Assembly (NCBI GenBank): GCA_966128725.1
Contig: CBHYLN010000012.1
Span: 1-56,866, forward strand
Source of the DNA: JAFDZV01 sp966128725
Lineage (GTDB): Bacteria; Bacteroidota; Ignavibacteria; OLB7
Reading direction: 5' to 3'
DNA: 56,866 bases
This document shows, one piece after another, positions 50,775 through 56,866 of the stretch. The notes beneath the pieces were generated by a model. It saw only the letters and a program-made list of their open reading frames with translations. It did no database searches and was not told the DNA's origin. Numbering within the stretch: the first letter of the stretch is position 1; each line of letters opens with the position of its first letter. The translations under genes and the position numbers were made by a program.

Positions 50775-53753
50775 ATGAAGCGAATACTTACTGCCTGCAC
50801 CATGGCGGCGCTCTGTGCCATGGCCGTACACGCACAACCGCTGGTCACACCGTTCACGTTTGTGATCCCCTCCAACGATTCAACGGCAACCCAATGGCTG
50901 CCGTCGGTACCCATCGACAACATCAACGCGATGGGATTTCTCCGCACACTTCCCGATGGGCACCTTGGCTACGATGATGGCGCGCGCGCGCGGTTCGTGG
51001 GCGCGGGTGTGATCGTTACCGGATGCTTCCCCGACAGTGCCGCCGCCACCGCCACCGCTGCGCATCTGCATAAGCTGGGCGTGACGATGGTCCGGTTCGA
51101 CTACTTCGACTACCACAACTACGATGCCGCCTCCACGCTGGCGCCGGGAACCCGATCGGATACGCTTTCGGCCTCGCAGATGAAGCGCCTGGACTGGTTC
51201 CTGTTCCAGTTGAAGCGCAATGGCATCAGGGCGCACTTCGTTCTGAAGTCGCGTAACGGCCCTCGCCGGGACGACGGCGTGCCGGGCTGGGACTCCACGT
51301 ACAACTACGGGCAGTATCTGCAGCATTTCAGCGAGCCGATGCAGGGGATGCAGAAGCGGCATCTTACGAAGCTGTTCACGCACATGAACCCGTACACGGG
51401 AATGCGTTACGCCGACGATCCGGTGATCGCGTTGCTGACGGTGACCGATCAGTACACCGTGTACGATAACTGGGTTAACGATCGCCTGAATCAGCGGGCA
51501 AGTTATCTGAGCTTCCAGCATTCGCGCCTGCTGGACACCCTGTTCAACAATTTCCTGCGGGCCAGGTACGGCAACACCAACGGGATGCGCAGCCTGTACT
51601 GGGAGGGCTCGCACACGGTTGGCCCGAACGTGGTGAAGAATCCTGGGTTCGAGTCGTTTACCGATAACTGGGATCTCGTGGTGGGCGAAGGCGCGCAGGC
51701 AAGCGCGGTGATCGTGCAGGGCCCGGGGGTAGCGCCCGGCGGCGGAACCAGCTCGATGCGTGTGGCCATCAGGAAGGTGGACGGCAACGAGGGCCGCATC
51801 TACATGCAGCAGATCGGCGTTCCGCTGAAAAAGAATTCGATCTACCGGCTACAGTTCCGCGCCAAGACGGACTCGGCGGCAGGACGGCCGCTGCGGCTTG
51901 CACTGATTCGCGGCAGCGCCCCCAACGACAATCTTGGGCTGAACCAGACGGTGACGCTCTCGACCACCTGGACCACGTTCGACTTCACGTTCCGTGCCCT
52001 TGGCACCGACACGCTGGCAACAATCATGCGACTGTACATGGGCCGGCAGATGGGCGATGTGTTTCTGGACGAGTTCAGCGTTACCGAAACAGGACGCGAG
52101 GGCCTTGCGGCTGGCGAAGCGCTGGAGACCTACTCGGTTGCGCGCGCGAAGTTCCGCGATGTGGCCACGATATCGCTGCGCCGCATGTACGATCAGGTGG
52201 ACTTCTACGATTCGTTGGCGCGCGCCTATCACACCGGCATGCGCAACCACCTTCGTTCGCTTGGCGTGAAGGCCCCGATTGCCGGGGTCAACAGCTCGGC
52301 GGCTTCGGCCGACAGTTGGACACAGAAGGATTTCGACTTCACCAGCGAGACGTCGCAGTGGGATTTCACGTCCACCCGAACCGGGCTTCCAAGCTCGGAC
52401 TCCACGTGGGTGATCCGCAACTACTCGGTGCTGCGTTACCGCGATCAGAAGATCCCGGAGTACTCGCGCAACGCGATGGCGGGCAAGCCGTTCATCGCCG
52501 AGAGCTACCTGCATGTCTTCCCGAACTCGCATCGCTCCGAAAGCATGCTGTTCATGCCGGCGTATGCCTCGTTGCACGATTGGGACGGCATGTATCTGTA
52601 CGCCTACAGCGAACGCAACACGGAGATGGGCGACCGGCGGCGTGTGTTCAAGGATGATTATTCCAGCTTCATGGCCGACCCCTCGATATGCGCATTGCTT
52701 CCGCAGGTTTCCGCCGCGATGCGCAACGGCTGGATTGCGCCGGCACAGCGAATGGTGCACATTCAGCACGACGTGGCCGACCTGCGCTACCTGCCGATAA
52801 CGTACTCCTCGCGCGGATTCTACAACATCGAGGGGACGCTGCAGAGCGTGGCGAATCTGGTTTCGGCGATCCGCGTGGACTCCTTCAACGCCTCGCGCCA
52901 CTATACCGGCGACGACTACTACGTAACGATCCCAAGCGACGACAACATCCAGAGCGACACACGGCAGATAACGCTGGATATCACCAAGGGGGTAATGCAG
53001 CTCAATGCCCCACGTATCCAGGGGGCGGCCGGCGCGTTGAACGGAACGTCGTCGGTAAAAACGGACAACCTGAGCGTAAGCTGGATCGCCGGCGGCGCCA
53101 ACGTAACGTACCTGTGGAGCACGCTTGATGGGCAGGTGCTTGACAGCGCTCGGCGATCGCTGCTGACGGTAACAACACGGGCGCTGAACACAGGGGCCAT
53201 CTGGCAGTTCGGGGACTCCAGCCTGGGCAAGAACTGGGGTACGGCGCCAATCCAGATGGAAGGTGTGCGGCTGGGACTGAACTTCACGACCGCGGCGGAC
53301 TCGCTGCTGCTGTGGCCGCTTGATACGGTGGGCATGCCAACCGGCCGCACCATCGTGGCAACGCGAAACACGTCCGGCACGTGGCGCGTCACGCTGGATG
53401 TGGCAGCCGAGGCCACGCCCTGGTATGGCGTGCAGCAGGTGTTCAAGAAGCAGGATACCAACACCACCGGCGTGCGGGTGTCGGAACTGGCGGCATCAAT
53501 CGGCAACGCGTATCCAAATCCGGCGACCGAGCTGGCATCGGTGGATGTTGTGGCCCCCGAAGGCGGGCTGCAACTGAGCGCCGAGGTTGTGAACATGCTT
53601 GGCGATCGCGTGGCCACGGTGGCCGAGCACTGGGCACCGGCCGGGGCCGGCACGCTGGATATCGACCTGCGCGACGTGCCGAACGGCACATATCTTTGCC
53701 GTGTGCGCATGGGCACGCAGTTGGTGATACGCCGGCTGGTTGTGCGCCGTTAG
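50775..53753 (+). CDS. T9SS-secreted glycoside-hydrolase-like protein with inserted CBM-like module
   Basis: A 992-residue exported protein from the ATG at 50775 (MKRILTACTMAALCAMAVHA signal peptide); in-frame residues back to 50604 are leader. Residues 25-270 resemble a TIM-barrel cellulase-like domain (AAHLHKLGVTMVRFDYFDYHN, KRNGIRAHFVLKSRN). About 290-440 looks like a carbohydrate-binding module of the CBM4/9 type (VVKNPGFESFTDNWDLVVGE, YRLQFRAKTDSAAGRPLRLAL). A second barrel-like portion follows (GKPFIAESYLHVFPN, MFMPAYASLHDWDGMYLYAY). The end is a type A sorting domain (IGNAYPNPATELA, VNMLGDRVATV, VPNGTYLCRVR, VIRRLVVRR). Glu in FIAESY may be the catalytic nucleophile. Polysaccharide hydrolysis is inferred; the family number is not known. 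Confidence 0.8.
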   Translation: MKRILTACTMAALCAMAVHAQPLVTPFTFVIPSNDSTATQWLPSVPIDNINAMGFLRTLPDGHLGYDDGARARFVGAGVIVTGCFPDSAAATATAAHLHKLGVTMVRFDYFDYHNYDAASTLAPGTRSDTLSASQMKRLDWFLFQLKRNGIRAHFVLKSRNGPRRDDGVPGWDSTYNYGQYLQHFSEPMQGMQKRHLTKLFTHMNPYTGMRYADDPVIALLTVTDQYTVYDNWVNDRLNQRASYLSFQHSRLLDTLFNNFLRARYGNTNGMRSLYWEGSHTVGPNVVKNPGFESFTDNWDLVVGEGAQASAVIVQGPGVAPGGGTSSMRVAIRKVDGNEGRIYMQQIGVPLKKNSIYRLQFRAKTDSAAGRPLRLALIRGSAPNDNLGLNQTVTLSTTWTTFDFTFRALGTDTLATIMRLYMGRQMGDVFLDEFSVTETGREGLAAGEALETYSVARAKFRDVATISLRRMYDQVDFYDSLARAYHTGMRNHLRSLGVKAPIAGVNSSAASADSWTQKDFDFTSETSQWDFTSTRTGLPSSDSTWVIRNYSVLRYRDQKIPEYSRNAMAGKPFIAESYLHVFPNSHRSESMLFMPAYASLHDWDGMYLYAYSERNTEMGDRRRVFKDDYSSFMADPSICALLPQVSAAMRNGWIAPAQRMVHIQHDVADLRYLPITYSSRGFYNIEGTLQSVANLVSAIRVDSFNASRHYTGDDYYVTIPSDDNIQSDTRQITLDITKGVMQLNAPRIQGAAGALNGTSSVKTDNLSVSWIAGGANVTYLWSTLDGQVLDSARRSLLTVTTRALNTGAIWQFGDSSLGKNWGTAPIQMEGVRLGLNFTTAADSLLLWPLDTVGMPTGRTIVATRNTSGTWRVTLDVAAEATPWYGVQQVFKKQDTNTTGVRVSELAASIGNAYPNPATELASVDVVAPEGGLQLSAEVVNMLGDRVATVAEHWAPAGAGTLDIDLRDVPNGTYLCRVRMGTQLVIRRLVVRR

Positions 53754-53795
53754 TGCCGGCTTTGGCCCACGACATTGCAATGCAACGGTTACGAG

Positions 53796-53843
53796 CACGG
53801 AGCATGAGGCACGGCAGCGATGCCAGGAAACTCATGCTCCGTG
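53796..53843 (+). terminator. Terminator after the secreted glycosidase-like gene
   Basis: A 13-base-pair perfect stem CACGGAGCATGAG (53796-53808) with its complement (53831-53843), a 22-base loop, and TTTCGTTGTT after it. It ends only 19 bases before the lycopene cyclase start, so it may also act as a leader hairpin. Confidence 0.6.
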
Positions 53844-53862
53844 TTTCGTTGTTGGTATGCCG

Positions 53863-54243
53863 ATGACCTATCTGGAATTTCATCTTCTGTTCAACCTGCC
53901 GCTGCTGGCCTTGCTGGGCTGGCTGGCACGGCGCCGCATCACCGCCGCTCACTGGCGTTGGATGGGCGTGATCGCGCTGATCGTTGTGGCGTTCACCTTC
54001 CCGTGGGATAACTGGGCGGTGGGCCGTGGCATATGGCAATTTCCGGAGGACCGTGTGCTGGCGCGGGTCGATCACCTGCCGGTGGAGGAGATCGCGTTCT
54101 TCATTATCGAGATGGTGGCGGTGTGCCTGGTTGCGGTGCACTTTCTGCCGAACGCACGCACGGCCTCGCCCGATGCCGAGCGCCCCCCCGAGCAACGGCC
54201 TGCGTCACATGCCGGCGCCGGCAACAACCAGGGCACGGCATGA
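53863..54243 (+). CDS. crtYc: Lycopene cyclase domain protein, first subunit (CrtYc-like)
   Basis: A 126-residue membrane protein with three hydrophobic helices that matches the CarR/CrtYc-type lycopene cyclase domain. The signature WDNWAVGRGIWQF is followed by HLPVEEIAFFIIE, the PxEE motif thought to hold the catalytic acid. With its partner it should form beta or epsilon rings on lycopene in the inner membrane. ATGs at 53857 and 53863 are both possible; MTYLEFHLLF is the more typical beginning. The stop overlaps the start of the second subunit gene by four bases (ATGA). No phytoene synthase or desaturase is in the window. Confidence 0.88.
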   Translation: MTYLEFHLLFNLPLLALLGWLARRRITAAHWRWMGVIALIVVAFTFPWDNWAVGRGIWQFPEDRVLARVDHLPVEEIAFFIIEMVAVCLVAVHFLPNARTASPDAERPPEQRPASHAGAGNNQGTA

Positions 54244-54566
54244 GCGGCGACGAGTTCACATACCTGCGGCATGTTCTGCTGTGGATGGTGCCCGTGGTTG
54301 CCATCCAGTGGGCGCTTGCATGGCGATCGTTTCGCCGCAACCTTCGCGCCGTGTTGCTGCCGCCGCTGATCGTTGGCACGTTCTACGCCATCGCCGATTC
54401 GGTTGCCGTTGGTCGCGGCATCTGGTTCTTCGATCCGGACCAGATTACCGGCGTGCACGTTGGTCCGCTGCCTGTCGAGGAAATTCTGTTCTTCTACCTG
54501 ACGGCGCTGCTGGTATCACAAAGCTTTGTGATGTTCCTGCCCGCGCGATTGCGCAACCCCGAATAA
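54240..54566 (+). CDS. crtYd: Lycopene cyclase domain protein, second subunit (CrtYd-like)
   Basis: A 108-residue membrane protein with the same domain as the previous one: ADSVAVGRGIWFFDP and PLPVEEILFFYLTALL. The first subunit is WDNWAVGRGIW / PVEEIAFF, so the two are diverged copies; heterodimeric lycopene cyclases are known from actinobacteria and some Bacteroidota, and in fungi and archaea the two halves are fused. The ATG at 54240 overlaps the previous stop (ATGA), giving coupled translation and equal amounts. A frame reaching upstream to 54033 is only the shadow of the first gene. Confidence 0.88.
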   Translation: MSGDEFTYLRHVLLWMVPVVAIQWALAWRSFRRNLRAVLLPPLIVGTFYAIADSVAVGRGIWFFDPDQITGVHVGPLPVEEILFFYLTALLVSQSFVMFLPARLRNPE

Positions 54567-54589
54567 CGTGCGGCGTATTGCGCGCAAAG

Positions 54590-54621
54590 TTGGTCGCAGC
54601 GCCCCCCTGTGCCTACCTTTG
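54590..54621 (+). promoter_or_regulatory. Promoter of mtgA, Bacteroidota -33/-7 type
   Basis: TTG at 54590-54592 and TACCTTTG at 54614-54621 fit TTG-N19-23-TAnnTTTG with a 21-base spacer and an exact -7 box. Transcription would start near 54628, about 27 bases before the mtgA ATG, so mtgA is transcribed apart from the lycopene cyclase genes. Confidence 0.65.
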
Positions 54622-54654
54622 CGGTAAACACGTACTCCCGATGATCGTACTGGC

Positions 54655-55485
54655 ATGAGCAAACGCTCACAGGGGCGGCGCGCCGTGGCCGAGGAACTTG
54701 GCCTGTTCAACAGCCCGGGCAGCGGCCCGGCATCCACAACCGCCAGCCGTGTACGCCGCGGGCGGCTTCCTTCCGATCGAGCAATTGCATCTGCGATGAT
54801 CCTGCGAATATTCCGATGGGTGTTCCGGCTGGTTGCGTTCTGCGTGCTGGCATCGATTGCGATCGTGGTGATCTATCGCGTGGTGGATCCACCGATAACT
54901 CCGCTGATGCTGATCCGGCCGATGGAGGGGATTGGATCGGCAAGCCTTGTTGGCGTCAACAAGAAGTGGGTGCCGATCGACGAGATCAGCCCGGCGATGG
55001 TGCGTTCGGTAATAGCCGCCGAGGATGGCCGGTTCTTCACGCACAACGGCGTGGATTGGAAGGCCGTGCAGAATGCCCAACGGCGCAACGAACGTTCCGG
55101 CGGAAAGAAGCTGTTTGGCGCCAGCACGATCACGATGCAATGCGCGCGCAACGTGTTCCTGTGGCAGGGGCGCAACTATGTGCGCAAGGGGCTGGAGGTG
55201 TATTTCACGTATCTGGTGGAGTTCCTGTGGGGCAAGAAGCGCATCCTGGAAGTGTACCTGAACGTGATCGAGTGGGGCGACGGCGTATACGGCGTGGAAG
55301 CAGCCGCGCAGAAGTACTTCGGCGTGCCTGCCTCGAAATTGACACCGCGCCAGGCGGCCCTGCTCGCCGCCGTGCTGCCCAATCCCAGGAAGTGGAATCC
55401 CGCGCAGCCCACGTCCTATATCCGACGCCGGGCAGCGATGATACAGGGGCGCGCAAGCGGCGTAAGCCTGAACGCAATCAAGTAG
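54655..55485 (+). CDS. mtgA: Monofunctional biosynthetic peptidoglycan transglycosylase
   Basis: A 276-residue GT51 glycosyltransferase that polymerises lipid II into glycan strands in the periplasm. A basic, disordered N-terminus of about 50 residues is followed by one membrane helix (about 56-74). The catalytic Glu123 is in IAAEDGRFFTHNGVDW, and the other GT51 motifs are GASTITMQCARNVFLW, KRILEVYLNVIEWGDGVYG and AALLAAVLPNP. There is no transpeptidase domain, so it must work with a separate penicillin-binding protein. Length is 30-40 longer than E. coli MtgA because of the N-terminal tail. It has its own consensus promoter and terminator. Confidence 0.93.
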   Translation: MSKRSQGRRAVAEELGLFNSPGSGPASTTASRVRRGRLPSDRAIASAMILRIFRWVFRLVAFCVLASIAIVVIYRVVDPPITPLMLIRPMEGIGSASLVGVNKKWVPIDEISPAMVRSVIAAEDGRFFTHNGVDWKAVQNAQRRNERSGGKKLFGASTITMQCARNVFLWQGRNYVRKGLEVYFTYLVEFLWGKKRILEVYLNVIEWGDGVYGVEAAAQKYFGVPASKLTPRQAALLAAVLPNPRKWNPAQPTSYIRRRAAMIQGRASGVSLNAIK

Positions 55486-55520
55486 CCAGCGCGATCATCG
55501 TTACAGCAGGCCTTTCATGG

Positions 55521-55556
55521 AAACGGGCGATTCGGCAACTGCCGGATCGCCCGTTT
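55521..55556 (+). terminator. Terminator between convergent mtgA and osmC-like genes
   Basis: An 11-base-pair stem (AAACGGGCGAT 55521-55531 with 55546-55556), extended inside by CGGC/GCCG, leaves a four-base loop and is followed by GATTATT. The A-rich left flank and T-rich right flank allow it to work for both convergent genes. Confidence 0.8.
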
Positions 55557-55638
55557 GATTATTCGACGCGCAACCGGGAAACCCGGCGCCATACGTTGTT
55601 GGCCACTTGCGTTCTCGGAAAGCGCCAGCACGGTTGTG

Positions 55639-56064
55639 TTATGCCAGCGTCGCGGTCAGCGCAATCGGCACGGCAGCCAACGCACGCGATACCGGGCATC
55701 CGCTCTTGGTGCCGGCCGCGATCTGCTGAAACGTTGCATCGTCGATGCCGGGCACGGTTGCGGTGGTGGCAAGGTCGATCCCCGTGATCGCGAAGCCGCC
55801 GTCGCTGGGCATGATGTGTACGCGTGCGGTGGTCCTGACGCTTGCTGGCGCGAAGCCCGCGCCGCCAAGATCGGCCGAAAGCGCCATCGAGAAGCAGCCG
55901 GCAATCGCGGCGCCGATCAGCTCCTCAGGGTTCGTGCCGGTCCCTTCCTCGAACCGCGAGGCAAAGGAGTACGCCCCCTCGAACGCCCCGCTGCCGAACG
56001 CCATTGTACCATGGCCATCCTTCAGCCCGCCATTCCATTCCGCATTTGCAGTCCGTACTGCCAT
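55639..56064 (-). CDS. OsmC/Ohr family peroxiredoxin
   Basis: A 141-residue OsmC-type thiol peroxidase that reduces organic hydroperoxides. Redox Cys57 (AAIAGCFSMALS) and Cys123 (GTKSGCPVSRAL) are placed as in OsmC, with the Glu pair in TNPEELIGAA and the N-terminal VRTANAEWNGGLKDG block. OsmC and Ohr differ in regulation; the SGCPVSRAL pattern favours the OsmC branch. AAGGAG eight bases before the ATG at 56064 decides the start over 56109. It is the second hydroperoxide enzyme in the window after the peroxiredoxin at 39134, and is convergent with mtgA. Confidence 0.9.
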   Translation of the reverse strand: MAVRTANAEWNGGLKDGHGTMAFGSGAFEGAYSFASRFEEGTGTNPEELIGAAIAGCFSMALSADLGGAGFAPASVRTTARVHIMPSDGGFAITGIDLATTATVPGIDDATFQQIAAGTKSGCPVSRALAAVPIALTATLA

Positions 56065-56107
56065 TGTTGTATCTCCTTGACCTGATAGTCGTTGTTCGAT
56101 AATGTGC

Positions 56108-56143
56108 AACGGCGCCTACGCATGGTTGCATGCAGGCGCCGTT
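56108..56143 (-). terminator. Possible terminator upstream of the osmC-like gene
   Basis: A 10-base-pair perfect stem (AACGGCGCCT 56108-56117 with AGGCGCCGTT 56134-56143) with a 16-base loop. It lies downstream of the minus-strand outer-membrane gene (stop 56241) and 44 bases upstream of the osmC-like ATG. No T-run. Confidence 0.45.
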
Positions 56144-56240
56144 TGCGTTGGGTGTGGCGCGCTTTCGGCGCCAACGTTACTGTTTCTTTGGGATTGCTGA
56201 CCCGTTGGCCGTGCCATCGGCGAGCAAGACTTGTGTGCGC

Positions 56241-56822
56241 TTAACGGAAATAGAAGTGCATCGCAAAGCGGGGCGTGGGCAGGAACTTCGAGGTTGACGC
56301 GAAATAGGTAAGCGCAAGCGCGCCATCCAACGTAAACTGCTCGCCAACAAACCACTCGTAGCCCACGCCAAGCCCCAGCCGGAACGGCTCGGCGATACGA
56401 TTGCCCGGGAATGCTGTATCGCTTGTGGTTGACGTGTAGTATCCCATGCCAAGCACGCTGTACAAGCGCCAGTCATCACGGCGCGCGAACGAGTACTGCG
56501 CCTCGCCGCCGATGTTGAAATGGGTCCACTGCCCCACGGATATGACGAAGAACGAGAGCTGGAAGGCAAGCCCCTGCGGCATCAGAAAGCGACCGGACAG
56601 ACCGGCGCCCGAGAAGAGACCGGCGTTCAGGCCCACACCAAACGTGTAGTCGCGGTAGTACAGCGCCAGGCCGTGCGTGGTATCAATCGGCTCCGACTTC
56701 GCGGGCGCCGGGGTTGGCGAGGCCGGCGTTGAGGTTGTTGGCGTGCCCGTTGGCTGTGCCTGCACGGCGGTGCCAACAAGGAACACAAGGCCAACGATCG
56801 TAGCAAGTAGGCGTGCGCGCAT
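56241..56822 (-). CDS. Small outer-membrane beta-barrel protein
   Basis: A 193-residue protein from the ATG at 56822 (MRARLLATIVGLVFLVG, signal peptide ending AVQAQ). A Pro/Thr/Ser-rich linker of about 25 residues is followed by about 140 residues of amphipathic beta strands (TFGVGLNAGLFSG, AFQLSFFVISVGQWTHFNIG, RLYSVLGMGYYTSTT, LGLGVGYEWFVGEQFTL) ending in FAMHFYFR, as in small porin-like barrels. No named family is recognised. The promoter would lie at the window edge. A seven-residue longer start at 56843 is possible but less likely. Confidence 0.75.
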   Translation of the reverse strand: MRARLLATIVGLVFLVGTAVQAQPTGTPTTSTPASPTPAPAKSEPIDTTHGLALYYRDYTFGVGLNAGLFSGAGLSGRFLMPQGLAFQLSFFVISVGQWTHFNIGGEAQYSFARRDDWRLYSVLGMGYYTSTTSDTAFPGNRIAEPFRLGLGVGYEWFVGEQFTLDGALALTYFASTSKFLPTPRFAMHFYFR

Positions 56823-56866
56823 GGAAGAGTATGAATAATGCACGGCCGGGCTTTGGGGCGGAACCG

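Noticed and set aside
1..56866. Mobile elements, CRISPR arrays, prophage or antiphage defence genes
   Set aside because: No transposase, integrase, terminal inverted repeat pair, direct-repeat array or nuclease/helicase defence cassette was seen at any place in the window.

Overview
The window looks like chromosomal DNA from a GC-rich, Gram-negative member of the Bacteroidota/Chlorobiota superphylum, probably an uncultured lineage near Candidatus Kapaibacteria or Ignavibacteria. This is inferred from four proteins with C-terminal type IX secretion (T9SS) sorting domains, many lipoproteins and outer-membrane proteins, a b6-type cytochrome b, and two promoters of the Bacteroidota form (-33 TTG, -7 TAnnTTTG) before rpoZ and mtgA. 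No tRNA, rRNA, CRISPR array, transposase, integrase or phage gene was seen. About 53 real coding units are supported.

Layout. 1-3633 (minus strand): a truncated IgGFc-binding-like surface protein, then rsmE, an OppF/DppF-type ABC ATPase and a short T9SS protein. 3889-9318 (plus): a probable four-gene unit with an ECF sigma factor, an anti-sigma-like protein ending in an outer-membrane beta-barrel, a lipoprotein and a large T9SS IgGFc-binding-like protein cut by an in-frame TAG; a strong terminator closes it. 9529-12836: two enoyl-CoA hydratases, a 3-hydroxyacyl-CoA dehydrogenase and a HAD hydrolase. 12849-16736 (minus): a Tat-exported DUF1460 amidase-like protein, two lipoproteins and cobalamin adenosyltransferase. 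17035-22863: a YmdB-like phosphodiesterase, a T9SS subtilase, a third enoyl-CoA hydratase and a degenerate OmpA-like protein. 23030-25082: yicC, gmk, rpoZ. 25393-28347: a lipoprotein, an atypical SDR and a conserved protein of unknown function. 28445-30468: Rieske protein and cytochrome b. 30594-35465: an MBL hydrolase, a DUF2279 protein, a WYL regulator, DinB and DUF1223 proteins. 35490-38837 (minus): arginine decarboxylase speA and a deoxyhypusine-synthase-like gene. 39134-40475 (minus): peroxiredoxin and an AhpD-like protein, divergent from a GH57 glucanotransferase (40688-43000). 43065-50531: a second DUF2279 protein, a GT2 glycosyltransferase, lipoproteins, a vWA-OmpA envelope protein and a TPMT-like methyltransferase. 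50775-56822: a T9SS glycosidase-like protein, a split lycopene cyclase, mtgA, osmC and a small outer-membrane protein.

How the parts fit. Much of the window is envelope biology: secretion of surface proteins, lipoproteins, peptidoglycan synthesis, and a sigma/anti-sigma pair that may sense the outer membrane through one polypeptide. The rest is aerobic or respiratory housekeeping: acyl-CoA oxidation, quinol oxidation by Rieske/cytochrome b, peroxide defence, carotenoids, polyamines and glycogen or maltodextrin turnover. The most unusual points are the sigma plus anti-sigma/beta-barrel fusion unit, the amber-split surface protein, the deoxyhypusine-synthase-like enzyme with arginine in place of the catalytic lysine, and the cytochrome b with a large insert in its first external loop.
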